The translations under genes were made by a program, and so were the position numbers. A model generated the notes under the pieces. It saw nothing but the letters and a program-made list of their open reading frames with translations. It was not told the origin of the DNA and did no database searches. A stretch of 63,101 bases of DNA, from assembly GCF_001905005.1 (NCBI RefSeq), contig NZ_LWKZ01000010.1:1-63101 (forward strand), in the 5' to 3' direction. The stretch comes from Streptomyces sp. CB02923. GTDB taxonomy: Bacteria > Actinomycetota > Actinomycetes > Streptomycetales > Streptomycetaceae. Positions 8,079-16,407 of the stretch are shown in pieces (within the stretch, counting starts at the first letter, position 1; each line of letters opens with the position of its first letter).

Positions 8079-10742
8079 ATGTCCCGGGACGGTTCGGCCC
8101 CGGAGGACGAGCGGGGACGGACCGTCCGCCCGGCGGGTGAAATGTCTCTTTTCGGGCGGATGTTTGGCGGCCGGTCGGCGAAGCGGTCTGCCGAGCGGCC
8201 GGACGGACGGCCGTCCGACAGGCGGCTGACCGGACAGGACGGCACGCAAGACCGCATGCAGCGCGGCACGCAAGACCGCGCGCAGGGCGGCGCACAGGAC
8301 CGTGCGCAGGGCGGCGCACAGGACCGTGCGCAGGGCGGCGCACAGGACCGTGCGCAGGGTGGCTCACGGGACCGTGTACGGGACGCTGTGTCCGAAGGTG
8401 TCGGTCAGGTCGGGAAGGCCACGCGCGCGGACGGCCGTGACGGCGGCGCGCGGGGCACCGAGCGGCTCGGTGGCGAAACGGCGCGGTCCGCTGCCCGCCC
8501 CGGACGGGCCGAGCGGCCGGGAGACCGGTTCCGGGGGATGCCCGCTCGTCTGCTGCCCGACGGGGCCACAGCCGGCCCCGTCCACCCGATGCTGCGGCTC
8601 TTCGGCCGCTGGATACGCCGTCCGCTGCTGCCCGCGCTGCGCCTGTGGCGCCGGAACATCCAGCTCCGCGTGGTCGCCACGACCCTGCTGATGTCGCTGG
8701 GCGTGGTGCTGTTGCTCGGCGTCGTGGTCATCGGACAGGTCCGCAACGGGCTGCTGGAGGCCAAGCGGCAGGCGGCGCAGAGCCAGGCGGCCGGCGGGTT
8801 CGCGGTGGCCCAGAAGCTGGCCGACGGCACCACCGACAGCCGCAGCGACGACCCCGTACGCTCCGGCAGCCGTGGCGCACAGGACTCGGCGACCTGGCTG
8901 ACCAGCCTGGTCGAACAGCTCGCCAGTGGCGGCCAAGGCGTCTTCTCCGTGGTGGCGCTCAGCTCCGGATCGGCCGTCGAAGAGCCGTTCGGGGACAGCA
9001 ACCCGGACACCCGCGGTCCGCGCGCCTCCGGGGACGTCGACCCCGAGCGCAGCGTGCCCGCGGAGATGCGCCGGATGCTGGACACCAAGACCGGTACTTT
9101 CCGCCAGTCCACGCAGATCAAACGCGTCGGGTCGGAAGAGGGCGAGCCGGCGATCATCATCGGCAAGCGGCTCAACGACGTCAACAGCAACCCGTACCAG
9201 CTCTACTACCTCTTCCCGTTCAGCCAGGAGGAGAAGTCGCTGAGCCTGGTGAAGGGAACCCTGGCGACGGCCGGGGTGTTCGTGGTCGTGCTGCTCGGCG
9301 CCATCGCCTGGCTCGTGGTGCGGCAGGTCGTCACGCCCGTACGCATGGCGGCGGGCATCTCCGAACGGCTGGCCGCCGGGCTCCTCCAGGAACGGATGAA
9401 GGTCACCGGCGAGGACGACATCGCCCGCCTTGGCGAGTCCTTCAACAAGATGGCGCAGAACCTTCAGGTCAAGATCCAGCAGCTGGAGGAGCTGTCCCGG
9501 ATGCAGCGGCGGTTCGTCTCCGACGTGTCGCACGAGCTGCGCACCCCGCTGACGACCGTACGGATGGCCGCCGACGTCATCCACGACGCGCGCGAGGACT
9601 TCGATCCGGTGACGGCGCGCTCCGCGGAACTGCTGCGCGGGCAGCTCGACCGCTTCGAGTCGCTGCTCGCCGAGCTGCTGGAGATCAGCCGCTTCGACGC
9701 GGGCGCGGCCGCCCTGGAGGCCGAGCCCGTCGACCTGCGGAACGTGGTGCACCGGGTCATCGAGGGCGCCGAGCCGCTCGCCGAGCGCAAGGGCAGCCGG
9801 ATCGTCGTACGCGGCGCCGAGCAGCCGGTGATCGCGGAGGCGGACGCCCGCCGGGTGGAGCGGGTGCTGCGCAACCTCGTCGTCAACGCGGTGGAGCACG
9901 GTGAGGGCCGGGACGTCGTCGTGCGGCTGGCCGCGGCCGGCGGCAGGAACGGCGGCGCGGTCGCCGTCGCCGTACGCGACTACGGCGTCGGTCTGAAGCC
10001 CGGCGAGGCGGCCCGCGTGTTCAACCGCTTCTGGCGCGCGGATCCGGCACGGGCCCGTACGACCGGCGGTACGGGCCTGGGCCTGTCGATCGCGGTCGAG
10101 GACGCGCGGCTGCACGGTGGCTGGCTGCAGGCGTGGGGCGAGCCGGGCGGCGGGTCGCAGTTCCGGCTGACACTGCCGCGTACGGCCGGGGAGGCCCTGC
10201 GCGGCTCGCCGATACCGCTCGAACCGGAAGACTCCCGGCGCAACCGGGAGGCGGCCGGCTCGGCGCTGCCGCGTGGCGCGGCGGCGGTGCGGAAGGCAGC
10301 CGCCATCCCGGCGCAGCAGCGGCTGGCGGAACCGTGGCCGCTTGAGCCGTACGCCCCGGCCCGTACCTCCGCTCCGGCCGGTACCTCCGCTCCGGCTCGT
10401 ACTCCCGGGCAGCGGTCGCAGGAGGGGCGTACGGAGGTGGCGCGGACGGATGGCCGTACGGGCAGCGGTGCGGGTGGCTCTGGAGCGGCGGGCGACGGCG
10501 CGGGCCGGAACGGTGAGACCGGCGGAGGCACGCGCGGAAACGCCGTAAGCGGGAATGCCGTAAACGGAAACGGCGTAAGCGGAAGCGGCGTAAGCGGGAA
10601 CGGTGCACGCGGGAACGGCGTAGTCGGCGGGGCGGCGCGCGGGCACGACGGCGCGCCGGGTGACGGGGACGGGCGCGGACCGAACCGGAAGGACGGGGAC
10701 AGCGAGGGCGCGGAGCGGGAGGACGAGGTTCGTGGGCGCTGA
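8079..10742 (+). CDS. mtrB: Sensor histidine kinase MtrB, extended
   Basis: An 887-residue membrane histidine kinase partnering MtrA. ATG at 8079 lies one base after the mtrA stop; a GTG at 8049 inside mtrA is an alternative. Order: long Arg/Gly/Gln-rich cytoplasmic N-terminus (about 1-195) with 8-residue repeats, TM1 (about 196-222), extracellular sensor region (about 223-390), TM2 (about 393-415), HAMP, HisKA with phospho-acceptor His485 in SHELRTPL, HATPase with GTGLGLSI near 670, then a low-complexity tail of about 180 residues rich in Pro, Thr, Gly and Asn. The kinase core is complete. The protein is well above the roughly 680-700 residues I expect for Streptomyces MtrB; both extensions are repeat-derived. 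Confidence 0.95.
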   Translation: MSRDGSAPEDERGRTVRPAGEMSLFGRMFGGRSAKRSAERPDGRPSDRRLTGQDGTQDRMQRGTQDRAQGGAQDRAQGGAQDRAQGGAQDRAQGGSRDRVRDAVSEGVGQVGKATRADGRDGGARGTERLGGETARSAARPGRAERPGDRFRGMPARLLPDGATAGPVHPMLRLFGRWIRRPLLPALRLWRRNIQLRVVATTLLMSLGVVLLLGVVVIGQVRNGLLEAKRQAAQSQAAGGFAVAQKLADGTTDSRSDDPVRSGSRGAQDSATWLTSLVEQLASGGQGVFSVVALSSGSAVEEPFGDSNPDTRGPRASGDVDPERSVPAEMRRMLDTKTGTFRQSTQIKRVGSEEGEPAIIIGKRLNDVNSNPYQLYYLFPFSQEEKSLSLVKGTLATAGVFVVVLLGAIAWLVVRQVVTPVRMAAGISERLAAGLLQERMKVTGEDDIARLGESFNKMAQNLQVKIQQLEELSRMQRRFVSDVSHELRTPLTTVRMAADVIHDAREDFDPVTARSAELLRGQLDRFESLLAELLEISRFDAGAAALEAEPVDLRNVVHRVIEGAEPLAERKGSRIVVRGAEQPVIAEADARRVERVLRNLVVNAVEHGEGRDVVVRLAAAGGRNGGAVAVAVRDYGVGLKPGEAARVFNRFWRADPARARTTGGTGLGLSIAVEDARLHGGWLQAWGEPGGGSQFRLTLPRTAGEALRGSPIPLEPEDSRRNREAAGSALPRGAAAVRKAAAIPAQQRLAEPWPLEPYAPARTSAPAGTSAPARTPGQRSQEGRTEVARTDGRTGSGAGGSGAAGDGAGRNGETGGGTRGNAVSGNAVNGNGVSGSGVSGNGARGNGVVGGAARGHDGAPGDGDGRGPNRKDGDSEGAEREDEVRGR
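8256..8375 (+). repeat. 24-bp tandem repeat inside mtrB
   Basis: Five head-to-tail 24-bp units run from 8256 to 8375. Three are identical (8280-8303, 8304-8327, 8328-8351) and two diverged (8256-8279, 8352-8375). The frame is kept, giving the repeated octapeptide AQGGAQDR in the cytoplasmic N-terminus of MtrB. Perfect copies point to recent slippage or active homogenisation. Confidence 0.93.
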
Positions 10743-10830
10743 GACGGGTGCGAGGGCGGAAGCTGCCGTCGCGGGCACGGGGTCCGGCGCTGAAACGCGT
10801 ACCGCGGGGCGCGAGGAGAGGTGCGCCGGA

Positions 10831-12690
10831 GTGGTGAGCGCCGAGGCGCGCGCCGGTGGTGGTGCGCGGGTGCGTCCGAAGGCGCGGGGCAGGGCCGTCC
10901 GTACGGGTGCGGTGCTCGGATGCGGCGCGTTGCTGCTGGCCGGGTGCGCGTCGATGCCGGACAGCGGGGACATGCAGTCGGTCGACCAGTCGCCGCGGGC
11001 CGAAGCCGACTCGCAGGTGCGGGTCTACGGTGTGCCGCCGCAGGACGGGGCGCAGCCCACGGAGATCGTCAGCGGCTTCCTCGACGCGACGACGAGCGAC
11101 GAGGTGGACTTCAGTACGGCCGTGCAGTATCTGGCCAGTTCGGCGAGGAAGACGTGGCGGCCGTTCTCGGCGACGAAGGTGCTCCAGCAGCGCCCGAAGG
11201 CCGACCCGGTGGGCCAGGCCAACCGCGAGGACCCGAACGGCTACACGGTCACGCTGTCCGGCAGCCAGGTCGCCACCGTCGACCGCAACCACGCCTACAC
11301 GCCGGAGGAGAAGGCGTACCAGCAGACCGTCCACCTGACCAAGGAGGACGGGCAGTGGCGCATCGACCGGCTGCCCAACGGGCTGGTGCTCGGACAGTCC
11401 GACTTCCAGCGCATCTACCGGTCCGTCAACAAGTACTACTTCGCGGACTACAAGTCGGAGGCACAGTCGGCCAAGTCGGGCGGGAACGTGCTCGTCGCCG
11501 ACCCCGTCTACCTGCGGCAGCGGATAGACCCGGTCACCGCGAGCGTGACCGCGCTGCTGGAGGGGCCCACGAACTGGCTGAACCAGGTCACCGGCTCCGC
11601 GTTCCCGACGGGCACCGTGCTCAAGAGCAGCGGCCTGTCCCTCGACGACTCCAACGCGCTGCGGGTGAAGCTGAGCAAGCGGGCGGCCGCCGCCGGACCG
11701 GGGCAGTGCCGGCGGATGGCGGCCCAGCTGTTCTTCACCGTCCAGGACATCACCCGGGCGTCGAAGATCAGCGAGGTGGAGTTGCAGGACGAGGGCGGCA
11801 ACCGGTTGTGCGTGCTGTCCCAGGACCGGGCCAACAGCGACTTCGCGCCACGCAAGCACATCGGGCAGCCCGCCCAGGAGTACTTCATCGACGCTGACCA
11901 GAAGGTGGTCAGCATGCCGGACACGACCACCGAGCCGCGGCCGGTCCCGGGACCGTTCGGATCCGGCAAGACCCCGCTGAGCTCGATCGCGATCTCGCGC
12001 GGCGAGGACACCGCGGCGGGCGTCTCGGCCGACGGGCGGTCGCTGTACGTGGCACCGCTGGAGTACGGCACCGAACGCGGGCCGGAACTGCTGCACAGCA
12101 CGGCGAAGAACGGATTCTCCGCCCCCAGTTGGGACGGCCTGGGCGACCTGTGGATAGCGGACCGCAGCGACAAGGGCTCGCGGCTGCTGCGCCTGCGCGG
12201 GGGCAAGGGCACGCCGGACGTGGTGACGGTGCCCGGCCTCGGCGACCGGCGGATCAAGTCGATCAAGGTGGCGTCCGACGGCATCCGGATCGCGGTGCTG
12301 GTCGAGGACAAGGGACGTACGACGCTGCAGCTCGGCCGGGTCGAACGCGGCGGCACGGCACAGCATCCGGTGCTGTCGGTGGAGGAACTGCGTCCGATCG
12401 CGCCCCAGCTGGAGGACGTGGTGGCGGCGTCCTGGGCGGGCGGCAGCCGGCTCGTGGTCGTCGGCCGGCAGTCCGGCGGGGTGCAGCAGATGCAGTACAT
12501 GGAGACGGACGGCTCGGCGTCGAGCGCGCAGACGCTGCCCGGAGTCAACGGGGTCAAGGCGGTGACGGCTTCGGAGGACGAGACCAGGCCGCTGATCGCG
12601 GACGGGGCCGAGGGCATAGTGCGGCTGCCACAGGACGCGAACTGGAAGACGGTGGCCAAGGACGGGAAGGCGCCGGTCTATCCGGGGTAG
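10831..12690 (+). CDS. lpqB: Lipoprotein LpqB
   Basis: The third member of the MtrA-MtrB-LpqB module, an exported lipoprotein that modulates MtrB signalling. The GTG at 10831 gives 619 residues with a signal peptide and lipobox LLAGC (Cys39); GAGGAGAG at 10813-10820 is a fair ribosome site. An in-frame GTG at 10732 overlapping the mtrB stop would add 33 residues and couple translation to mtrB. After the lipobox come a GerMN-like domain (about 190-320, with VADPVYLRQRIDPVTASVT) and a C-terminal beta-propeller-like region (about 350-610). Length and domain order fit the family. Confidence 0.95.
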   Translation: MVSAEARAGGGARVRPKARGRAVRTGAVLGCGALLLAGCASMPDSGDMQSVDQSPRAEADSQVRVYGVPPQDGAQPTEIVSGFLDATTSDEVDFSTAVQYLASSARKTWRPFSATKVLQQRPKADPVGQANREDPNGYTVTLSGSQVATVDRNHAYTPEEKAYQQTVHLTKEDGQWRIDRLPNGLVLGQSDFQRIYRSVNKYYFADYKSEAQSAKSGGNVLVADPVYLRQRIDPVTASVTALLEGPTNWLNQVTGSAFPTGTVLKSSGLSLDDSNALRVKLSKRAAAAGPGQCRRMAAQLFFTVQDITRASKISEVELQDEGGNRLCVLSQDRANSDFAPRKHIGQPAQEYFIDADQKVVSMPDTTTEPRPVPGPFGSGKTPLSSIAISRGEDTAAGVSADGRSLYVAPLEYGTERGPELLHSTAKNGFSAPSWDGLGDLWIADRSDKGSRLLRLRGGKGTPDVVTVPGLGDRRIKSIKVASDGIRIAVLVEDKGRTTLQLGRVERGGTAQHPVLSVEELRPIAPQLEDVVAASWAGGSRLVVVGRQSGGVQQMQYMETDGSASSAQTLPGVNGVKAVTASEDETRPLIADGAEGIVRLPQDANWKTVAKDGKAPVYPG

Positions 12691-12907
12691 TGCGGGCGCT
12701 GCGGTTGCTGTTGCCGTTGCGGCTGCGGGTGCCGCCCGGTTTTGCTGCTGTGGTCGCCGTTGCTGAGGGGCCGGGGCAGGGCTGTAGCTGGTTCCGGCGT
12801 ACCCCGGCGGTGTGCGGTCGGGGTGGGGCGCGGAGGCTTTTTCAACCCGTCACCCGGGTTATCCACAGGGGGTGGTGCCCCGCCCGGCCCCGCGGGACAG
12901 TAGATCC

Positions 12908-14206
12908 ATGCGGGGCGTATGGCGGGAAATCACCGGTCTGGTACTACCGGTGGACTGCGCCGGATGCGGCCGTCCACGTACGGAACTGTGCGAGGACTGC
13001 CACAAAGCGTTGATCCGGGGGGCGAGGGGGAGTGGGGGTGGGGGCGGGGGCGGGGGAGGCCCCCGGGGCCCCCGGAGAGTGCGGCCGCGCCCTGTCCCGC
13101 CCGGTTTGCCGCCCGCCTTTGCCGCAGCTCCGTACGCCGATGAGGTGCGGGCGGTGCTCCTCGCGCACAAGGAGCGGGGTGCGCTGCGGCTGGCCGGGCC
13201 GCTGGGGCAGGCGCTGGCGGGAGCGGTGCGTGGGTTGTGGGCGCGGGGTGGTCCGCTGTGTTCTTACGGCGGTTCTCGCGGCGGCCCTGGCGTGAGTCCT
13301 GGGGTGGGCCCTCCGCGAGCGCTTCAGGGCGGGGCGCGCTCTGCCGGGGCGGTATCCGCCGAGGTCGGCTGCTTGCGGCAGGTCGGCGGTGTGTCTCGCC
13401 TCGGTGGTTTCGTGGGGCCTGCGGCCGGGTGCGTGTGCTCGTCCGGGCAGGGGGAGCGGGCGGGTGGGCGTACGGATCTTGGGGGTGATGGCTCGTGTTC
13501 CGGAGACGTGTTCAGCTGTCCCGGTGCTGTGCGGTACCGAGTGGAGTGCACGCGTCCCGCCGGTGACGGCGCGCCTGGTCTTGTCGGCTCCGAAGGGGCC
13601 GGAAACTTCACCGCTACCACCGGCCTTACCGCTACCCCCACCGGCCTTACCGCTACCCCCACCGGCCTTACCGTTACCCCCACCGGCCTCACCGCCTCCG
13701 TCGGCCTCATCGTCTCCGCCAACTCCTCTCCCTCTTCCGATCCGAGTACCCCCTTCAGGGCCACTACACCTGCCGACTTCCGGACTCCCACCCTCACCAC
13801 CCCCACCACCCCTCTCCTCCTCGTCCCCGTCCCCTCGGCTCGGCGGGCGGTGGCTGGGCGGGGGCATGATCCGGTACGGCGGATCGCTCTGGCGGCGGCG
13901 CGGGACCTTCGGCGGGAGGGGGTGCCCGTTCGGGTACTCCCTGTGCTGCGGCAGCGGCGTACGGTGGCTGATCAGGCGGGCCTCAGTGCCCGCCGGCGCG
14001 CGGCCAACGTCTCCGGGGCCCTGACAGTCGTTCCCGGGGCCGTAAGGCTGCTGACGGCGGCCCCGGTGGTGCTGGTGGACGATCTGATGACCACCGGGGC
14101 TTCGCTGGCGGAGGCGGCGCGGGCGGTGCGGGCCGCCGGGGGGAAGGTGGTGGGCGCGGGTGTGGTGGCGGCGGCGCGGAGTGCTTTCGAAATCAACTGG
14201 AACTGA
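12908..14206 (+). CDS. ComF-family phosphoribosyltransferase-like protein
   Basis: A 432-residue ComF-family protein, related to competence factor ComFC. The N-terminal four-cysteine zinc motif (CAGC and CEDC, residues about 17-31) and the C-terminal phosphoribosyltransferase motif VVLVDDLMTTGASL (about 386-399) are intact. Family members are normally about 230-250 residues; the excess is an insert at about residues 117-302, between the first helical part and the strand LLLVPVPSAR. The insert is rich in Gly, Ser, Thr and Cys, uses many T-ending codons unlike its neighbours, and contains 21-bp tandem repeats. ATG at 12908 was chosen by homology. The role in Streptomyces is uncertain; DNA uptake or nucleotide metabolism has been suggested for the family. 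Confidence 0.88.
   Translation: MRGVWREITGLVLPVDCAGCGRPRTELCEDCHKALIRGARGSGGGGGGGGGPRGPRRVRPRPVPPGLPPAFAAAPYADEVRAVLLAHKERGALRLAGPLGQALAGAVRGLWARGGPLCSYGGSRGGPGVSPGVGPPRALQGGARSAGAVSAEVGCLRQVGGVSRLGGFVGPAAGCVCSSGQGERAGGRTDLGGDGSCSGDVFSCPGAVRYRVECTRPAGDGAPGLVGSEGAGNFTATTGLTATPTGLTATPTGLTVTPTGLTASVGLIVSANSSPSSDPSTPFRATTPADFRTPTLTTPTTPLLLVPVPSARRAVAGRGHDPVRRIALAAARDLRREGVPVRVLPVLRQRRTVADQAGLSARRRAANVSGALTVVPGAVRLLTAAPVVLVDDLMTTGASLAEAARAVRAAGGKVVGAGVVAAARSAFEINWN
13622..13684 (+). repeat. 21-bp tandem repeat in comF insert
   Basis: Three 21-bp units (13622-13642, 13643-13663, 13664-13684; core GGCCTTACCGCTACCCCCAC) differ by one base and are flanked by partial copies. In frame they encode repeated GLTATPT. 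They sit inside the family-atypical insert of the ComF-like gene, suggesting growth of the insert by slippage. Confidence 0.9.
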
Positions 14207-14524
14207 CCGCGAAAATTCGTCGTTGCAGGTAGCAAGGGCGAAAAAGCACCCAAACGGAGCTAGTGCCAGCCAGGGGGTGCCGTCACCCGTCCGAGAGAGC
14301 TATGTTCGGTTGTGAGGACTTGGCTGACGCTTTGCCTCGAATGCCGGGATAGGTGCGTTTATGGGTCTTTGCAGGGACCCTGAAATGATGGGAGTGGGGA
14401 CCCTGCCGACGGGGGAGGAGGAGGTGAAAGTCGCCAAGTCCGAGGCTTCGGCACTCACCGGAGCCTGGTGCAAGAAGGAATCGCTCCGCGCGTCGAGCGG
14501 AGCGATCCGGGAACGGAGTTCTGC
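14207..14524 (+). other. Leader region of hpf
   Basis: About 318 bp without a gene. It contains repeats at 14363-14405 and a good ribosome site (GGAG at 14515-14518) six bases before the chosen hpf start. An in-frame ATG-like extension from 14468 exists but is not conserved in known hibernation factors. AT content is higher than in neighbouring genes, consistent with promoter DNA. Confidence 0.6.
14363..14405 (+). promoter_or_regulatory. GGGACCC-type repeats upstream of hpf
   Basis: GGGTC (14363-14367) and GACCC (14376-14380) form an inverted repeat, and GGGACCCTG occurs at 14374-14382 and again at 14397-14405, 23 bp apart. Repeated near-palindromic sites ahead of a stress-induced ribosome hibernation gene suggest an operator. 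They recall, but do not match, DosR/DevR boxes. Confidence 0.4.
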
Positions 14525-15217
14525 GTGGACATCGTCGTCAAGGGCCGCAAGACCGAGGTGCCCGAGCGGTTCCGCAAGCACGTGGCCGAGAAGCTGAAGC
14601 TGGAGAAGGTCCAGAAGCTCGACGGCAAGGTGATCAGCCTGGACGTCGAGGTGTCCAAGGAGCCCAACCCCCGGCAGGCCGACCGTTCCGACCGGGTGGA
14701 GATCACCCTCCGCTCCCGGGGCCCGGTGGTACGGGCCGAGGCGGCCGCCGCCGACCCCTACGCCGCGCTCGACCTGGCCACGGCCAAGCTGGAAGCGCGG
14801 CTGCGCAAGCAGCACGACAAGCGCCACTCGCGGCGCGGCAACGGGCGCATCCCGGCGAGTGACGTCGCGGTGAACGTCCCGGACGCGGCGAAGCTGGACG
14901 AGACCGGTCAGCTCACCGTGGACGGCGCGCCGCAGGAACAGGTGCCGACGACGAAGATGGGTTCGCTGGAGGTCCAGGGTGAAGGGCCCCTGATCGTCCG
15001 CGAGAAGACCCACTCCGCGGCGCCGATGACCCTCAACCAGGCGCTCTACGAGATGGAGTTGGTCGGACACGACTTCTACCTCTTCGTCGACGCCGAGACC
15101 AAGCAGCCGAGTGTCGTCTACCGGCGGCACGCCTACGACTACGGCGTCATCCACCTGAACCCCGACTCGTTCGGGGGAGAGGAGCCCGGTGGCGCCGGTG
15201 GGGCGCTCGGCGGCTGA
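14525..15217 (+). CDS. hpf: Ribosome hibernation promoting factor, long form
   Basis: A 230-residue long-form hibernation factor that binds 30S subunits and drives 70S dimerisation into inactive 100S ribosomes in stationary phase or stress. The N-terminal S30AE domain (about 1-105) begins VDIVVKGRKTEVPERF; the C-terminal dimerisation domain (about 170-225) has the conserved ALYEMELVGHDFYLF segment. The GTG at 14525 was chosen because homology starts there and GGAG lies six bases upstream. A strong hairpin follows the stop (15228-15261), so it is probably monocistronic. Confidence 0.94.
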   Translation: MDIVVKGRKTEVPERFRKHVAEKLKLEKVQKLDGKVISLDVEVSKEPNPRQADRSDRVEITLRSRGPVVRAEAAAADPYAALDLATAKLEARLRKQHDKRHSRRGNGRIPASDVAVNVPDAAKLDETGQLTVDGAPQEQVPTTKMGSLEVQGEGPLIVREKTHSAAPMTLNQALYEMELVGHDFYLFVDAETKQPSVVYRRHAYDYGVIHLNPDSFGGEEPGGAGGALGG

Positions 15218-15227
15218 CGACCGCTGA

Positions 15228-15261
15228 AGTGGTGCCCCCGGCGCATGCCGGGGGCACCATT
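15228..15261 (+). terminator. Hairpin terminator after hpf
   Basis: GGTGCCCCCGGC (15231-15242), loop GCAT, then the exact complement (15247-15258), extended by an outer A-T, G-T wobble and T-A pairs. It sits 10 bp after the hpf stop. There is no real T tract, as is usual in Streptomyces. Confidence 0.8.
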
Positions 15262-15362
15262 GCGCCTGCGGGGGGCAGGAGTTGAGGCCGTATAGTGTTT
15301 GTGCCAGCCAGGGAGCTTGTGAGCGCGAAATGGCGACATGCCGGGGAGACGGTTGTATGGCG

Positions 15363-15392
15363 TTGTTCGGGCTGGCCGCAGCGGGCTGTAGT
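15363..15392 (+). promoter_or_regulatory. Candidate promoter of the response regulator
   Basis: TTGTTC (15363-15368) and TGTAGT (15387-15392) are separated by 18 bp, a fair match to a sigma-70-type promoter, with a leader of about 50 bases to the ATG at 15453. Another -10-like TATAGT lies at 15291-15296 without a matching -35. Confidence 0.45.
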
Positions 15393-15452
15393 CAACCAGC
15401 CTTATATCGAAACTCTGGTCTTCACCGGCCGGGTAGTTGACGGGGAGGAACG

Positions 15453-16208
15453 ATGGGGGACAGCTTCGGGCCCGTGCACGGCGGAGCGGACGACGACGGA
15501 GACGGCGTCGGAGACGGTTCCGGCACGGACGCGGGCATGTCACGCAAGGAGCCGATCCGGGTCCTGGTCGTCGACGACCACGCGCTCTTCCGCAGGGGCT
15601 TGGAGATCGTGCTCGCCCACGAAGAGGACATCCAGGTCGTCGGCGAGGCCGGGGACGGCGCGGAGGCGGTGGACAAGGCGGCCGACCTGCTGCCCGACAT
15701 CGTGCTGATGGACGTACGGATGCCCCGGCGCGGCGGTATCGAGGCGTGCACCTCCATCAAGGAGGTGGCTCCCAGCGCGAAGATCATCATGTTGACGATC
15801 AGCGACGAAGAGGCGGACCTCTACGACGCGATCAAGGCCGGGGCCACCGGTTACCTCCTCAAGGAGATCTCCACGGACGAGGTGGCGACGGCGATCCGGG
15901 CGGTGGCGGACGGCCAGTCGCAGATCAGCCCCTCCATGGCGTCCAAGCTGCTGACCGAGTTCAAGTCGATGATCCAGCGTACGGACGAGCGCCGGCTGGT
16001 GCCGGCGCCCCGGCTCACCGACCGCGAGCTGGAGGTCCTCAAGCTGGTCGCGACCGGTATGAACAACCGCGACATCGCCAAGGAACTGTTCATCTCCGAG
16101 AACACCGTCAAGAACCATGTCCGGAACATCCTGGAGAAGCTGCAGCTGCACTCCCGGATGGAGGCCGTGGTGTACGCGATGCGGGAGAAGATCCTGGAGA
16201 TCCGCTGA
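15453..16208 (+). CDS. Orphan NarL/LuxR-type response regulator
   Basis: A 251-residue response regulator. Receiver domain about 33-150 with the acidic pair at 41-42 and phospho-acceptor Asp87 (LMDVRM); LuxR-type helix-turn-helix about 186-245 (LTDRELEVLKLVATGM, NTVKNHVRNILEKL). The start at 15453 has the ribosome site GGGGAGGAAC and adds an unusual acidic Gly/Asp-rich tail of 28 residues; an internal ATG at 15537 would remove it. No histidine kinase gene is adjacent, so the partner is unknown. Conserved position between hpf and secA suggests a stress or translation-linked role, which is inference. Confidence 0.92.
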   Translation: MGDSFGPVHGGADDDGDGVGDGSGTDAGMSRKEPIRVLVVDDHALFRRGLEIVLAHEEDIQVVGEAGDGAEAVDKAADLLPDIVLMDVRMPRRGGIEACTSIKEVAPSAKIIMLTISDEEADLYDAIKAGATGYLLKEISTDEVATAIRAVADGQSQISPSMASKLLTEFKSMIQRTDERRLVPAPRLTDRELEVLKLVATGMNNRDIAKELFISENTVKNHVRNILEKLQLHSRMEAVVYAMREKILEIR

Positions 16209-16400
16209 CCGGCCGCCGAGCGATCCGGCGAACGGCTCGGTGACCGGCACGCGGAGCGATCCGGCGGACGGCCCGCTGACCGGCCCGCTGACCGGCCCGC
16301 GGAGCGATCCGGCGCACGGCCCGGCGAACAGCGCGGTGACCGGCCGCTCGAACGGCCCCCCGAGTCATTCCGGTGAACGGTCCGGCTGACCGCCCGCCGA
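16206..16400 (+). repeat. Stop-anchored degenerate tandem repeat
   Basis: Beginning with the TGA stop of the response regulator, units starting TGACCGGC recur at 16206, 16241, 16277, 16289, 16337 and, diverged, 16387. Most contain GAGCGATCCGGCG. Unit lengths vary (35, 36, 12, about 48 and about 50 bp). The array fills the gap to the convergent gene ending at 16408. It is not coding and has no CRISPR-like spacing. Confidence 0.8.
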
Positions 16401-16407
16401 GCGGCCC

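Noticed and set aside
8256..8375. CRISPR-like array
   Set aside because: Units are contiguous with no spacers, keep the mtrB frame, and no cas genes are present.
16206..16400. Possible small gene or CRISPR in the repeat-filled gap
   Set aside because: Unit lengths vary, TGA recurs, and there are no unique spacers or start with a ribosome site.
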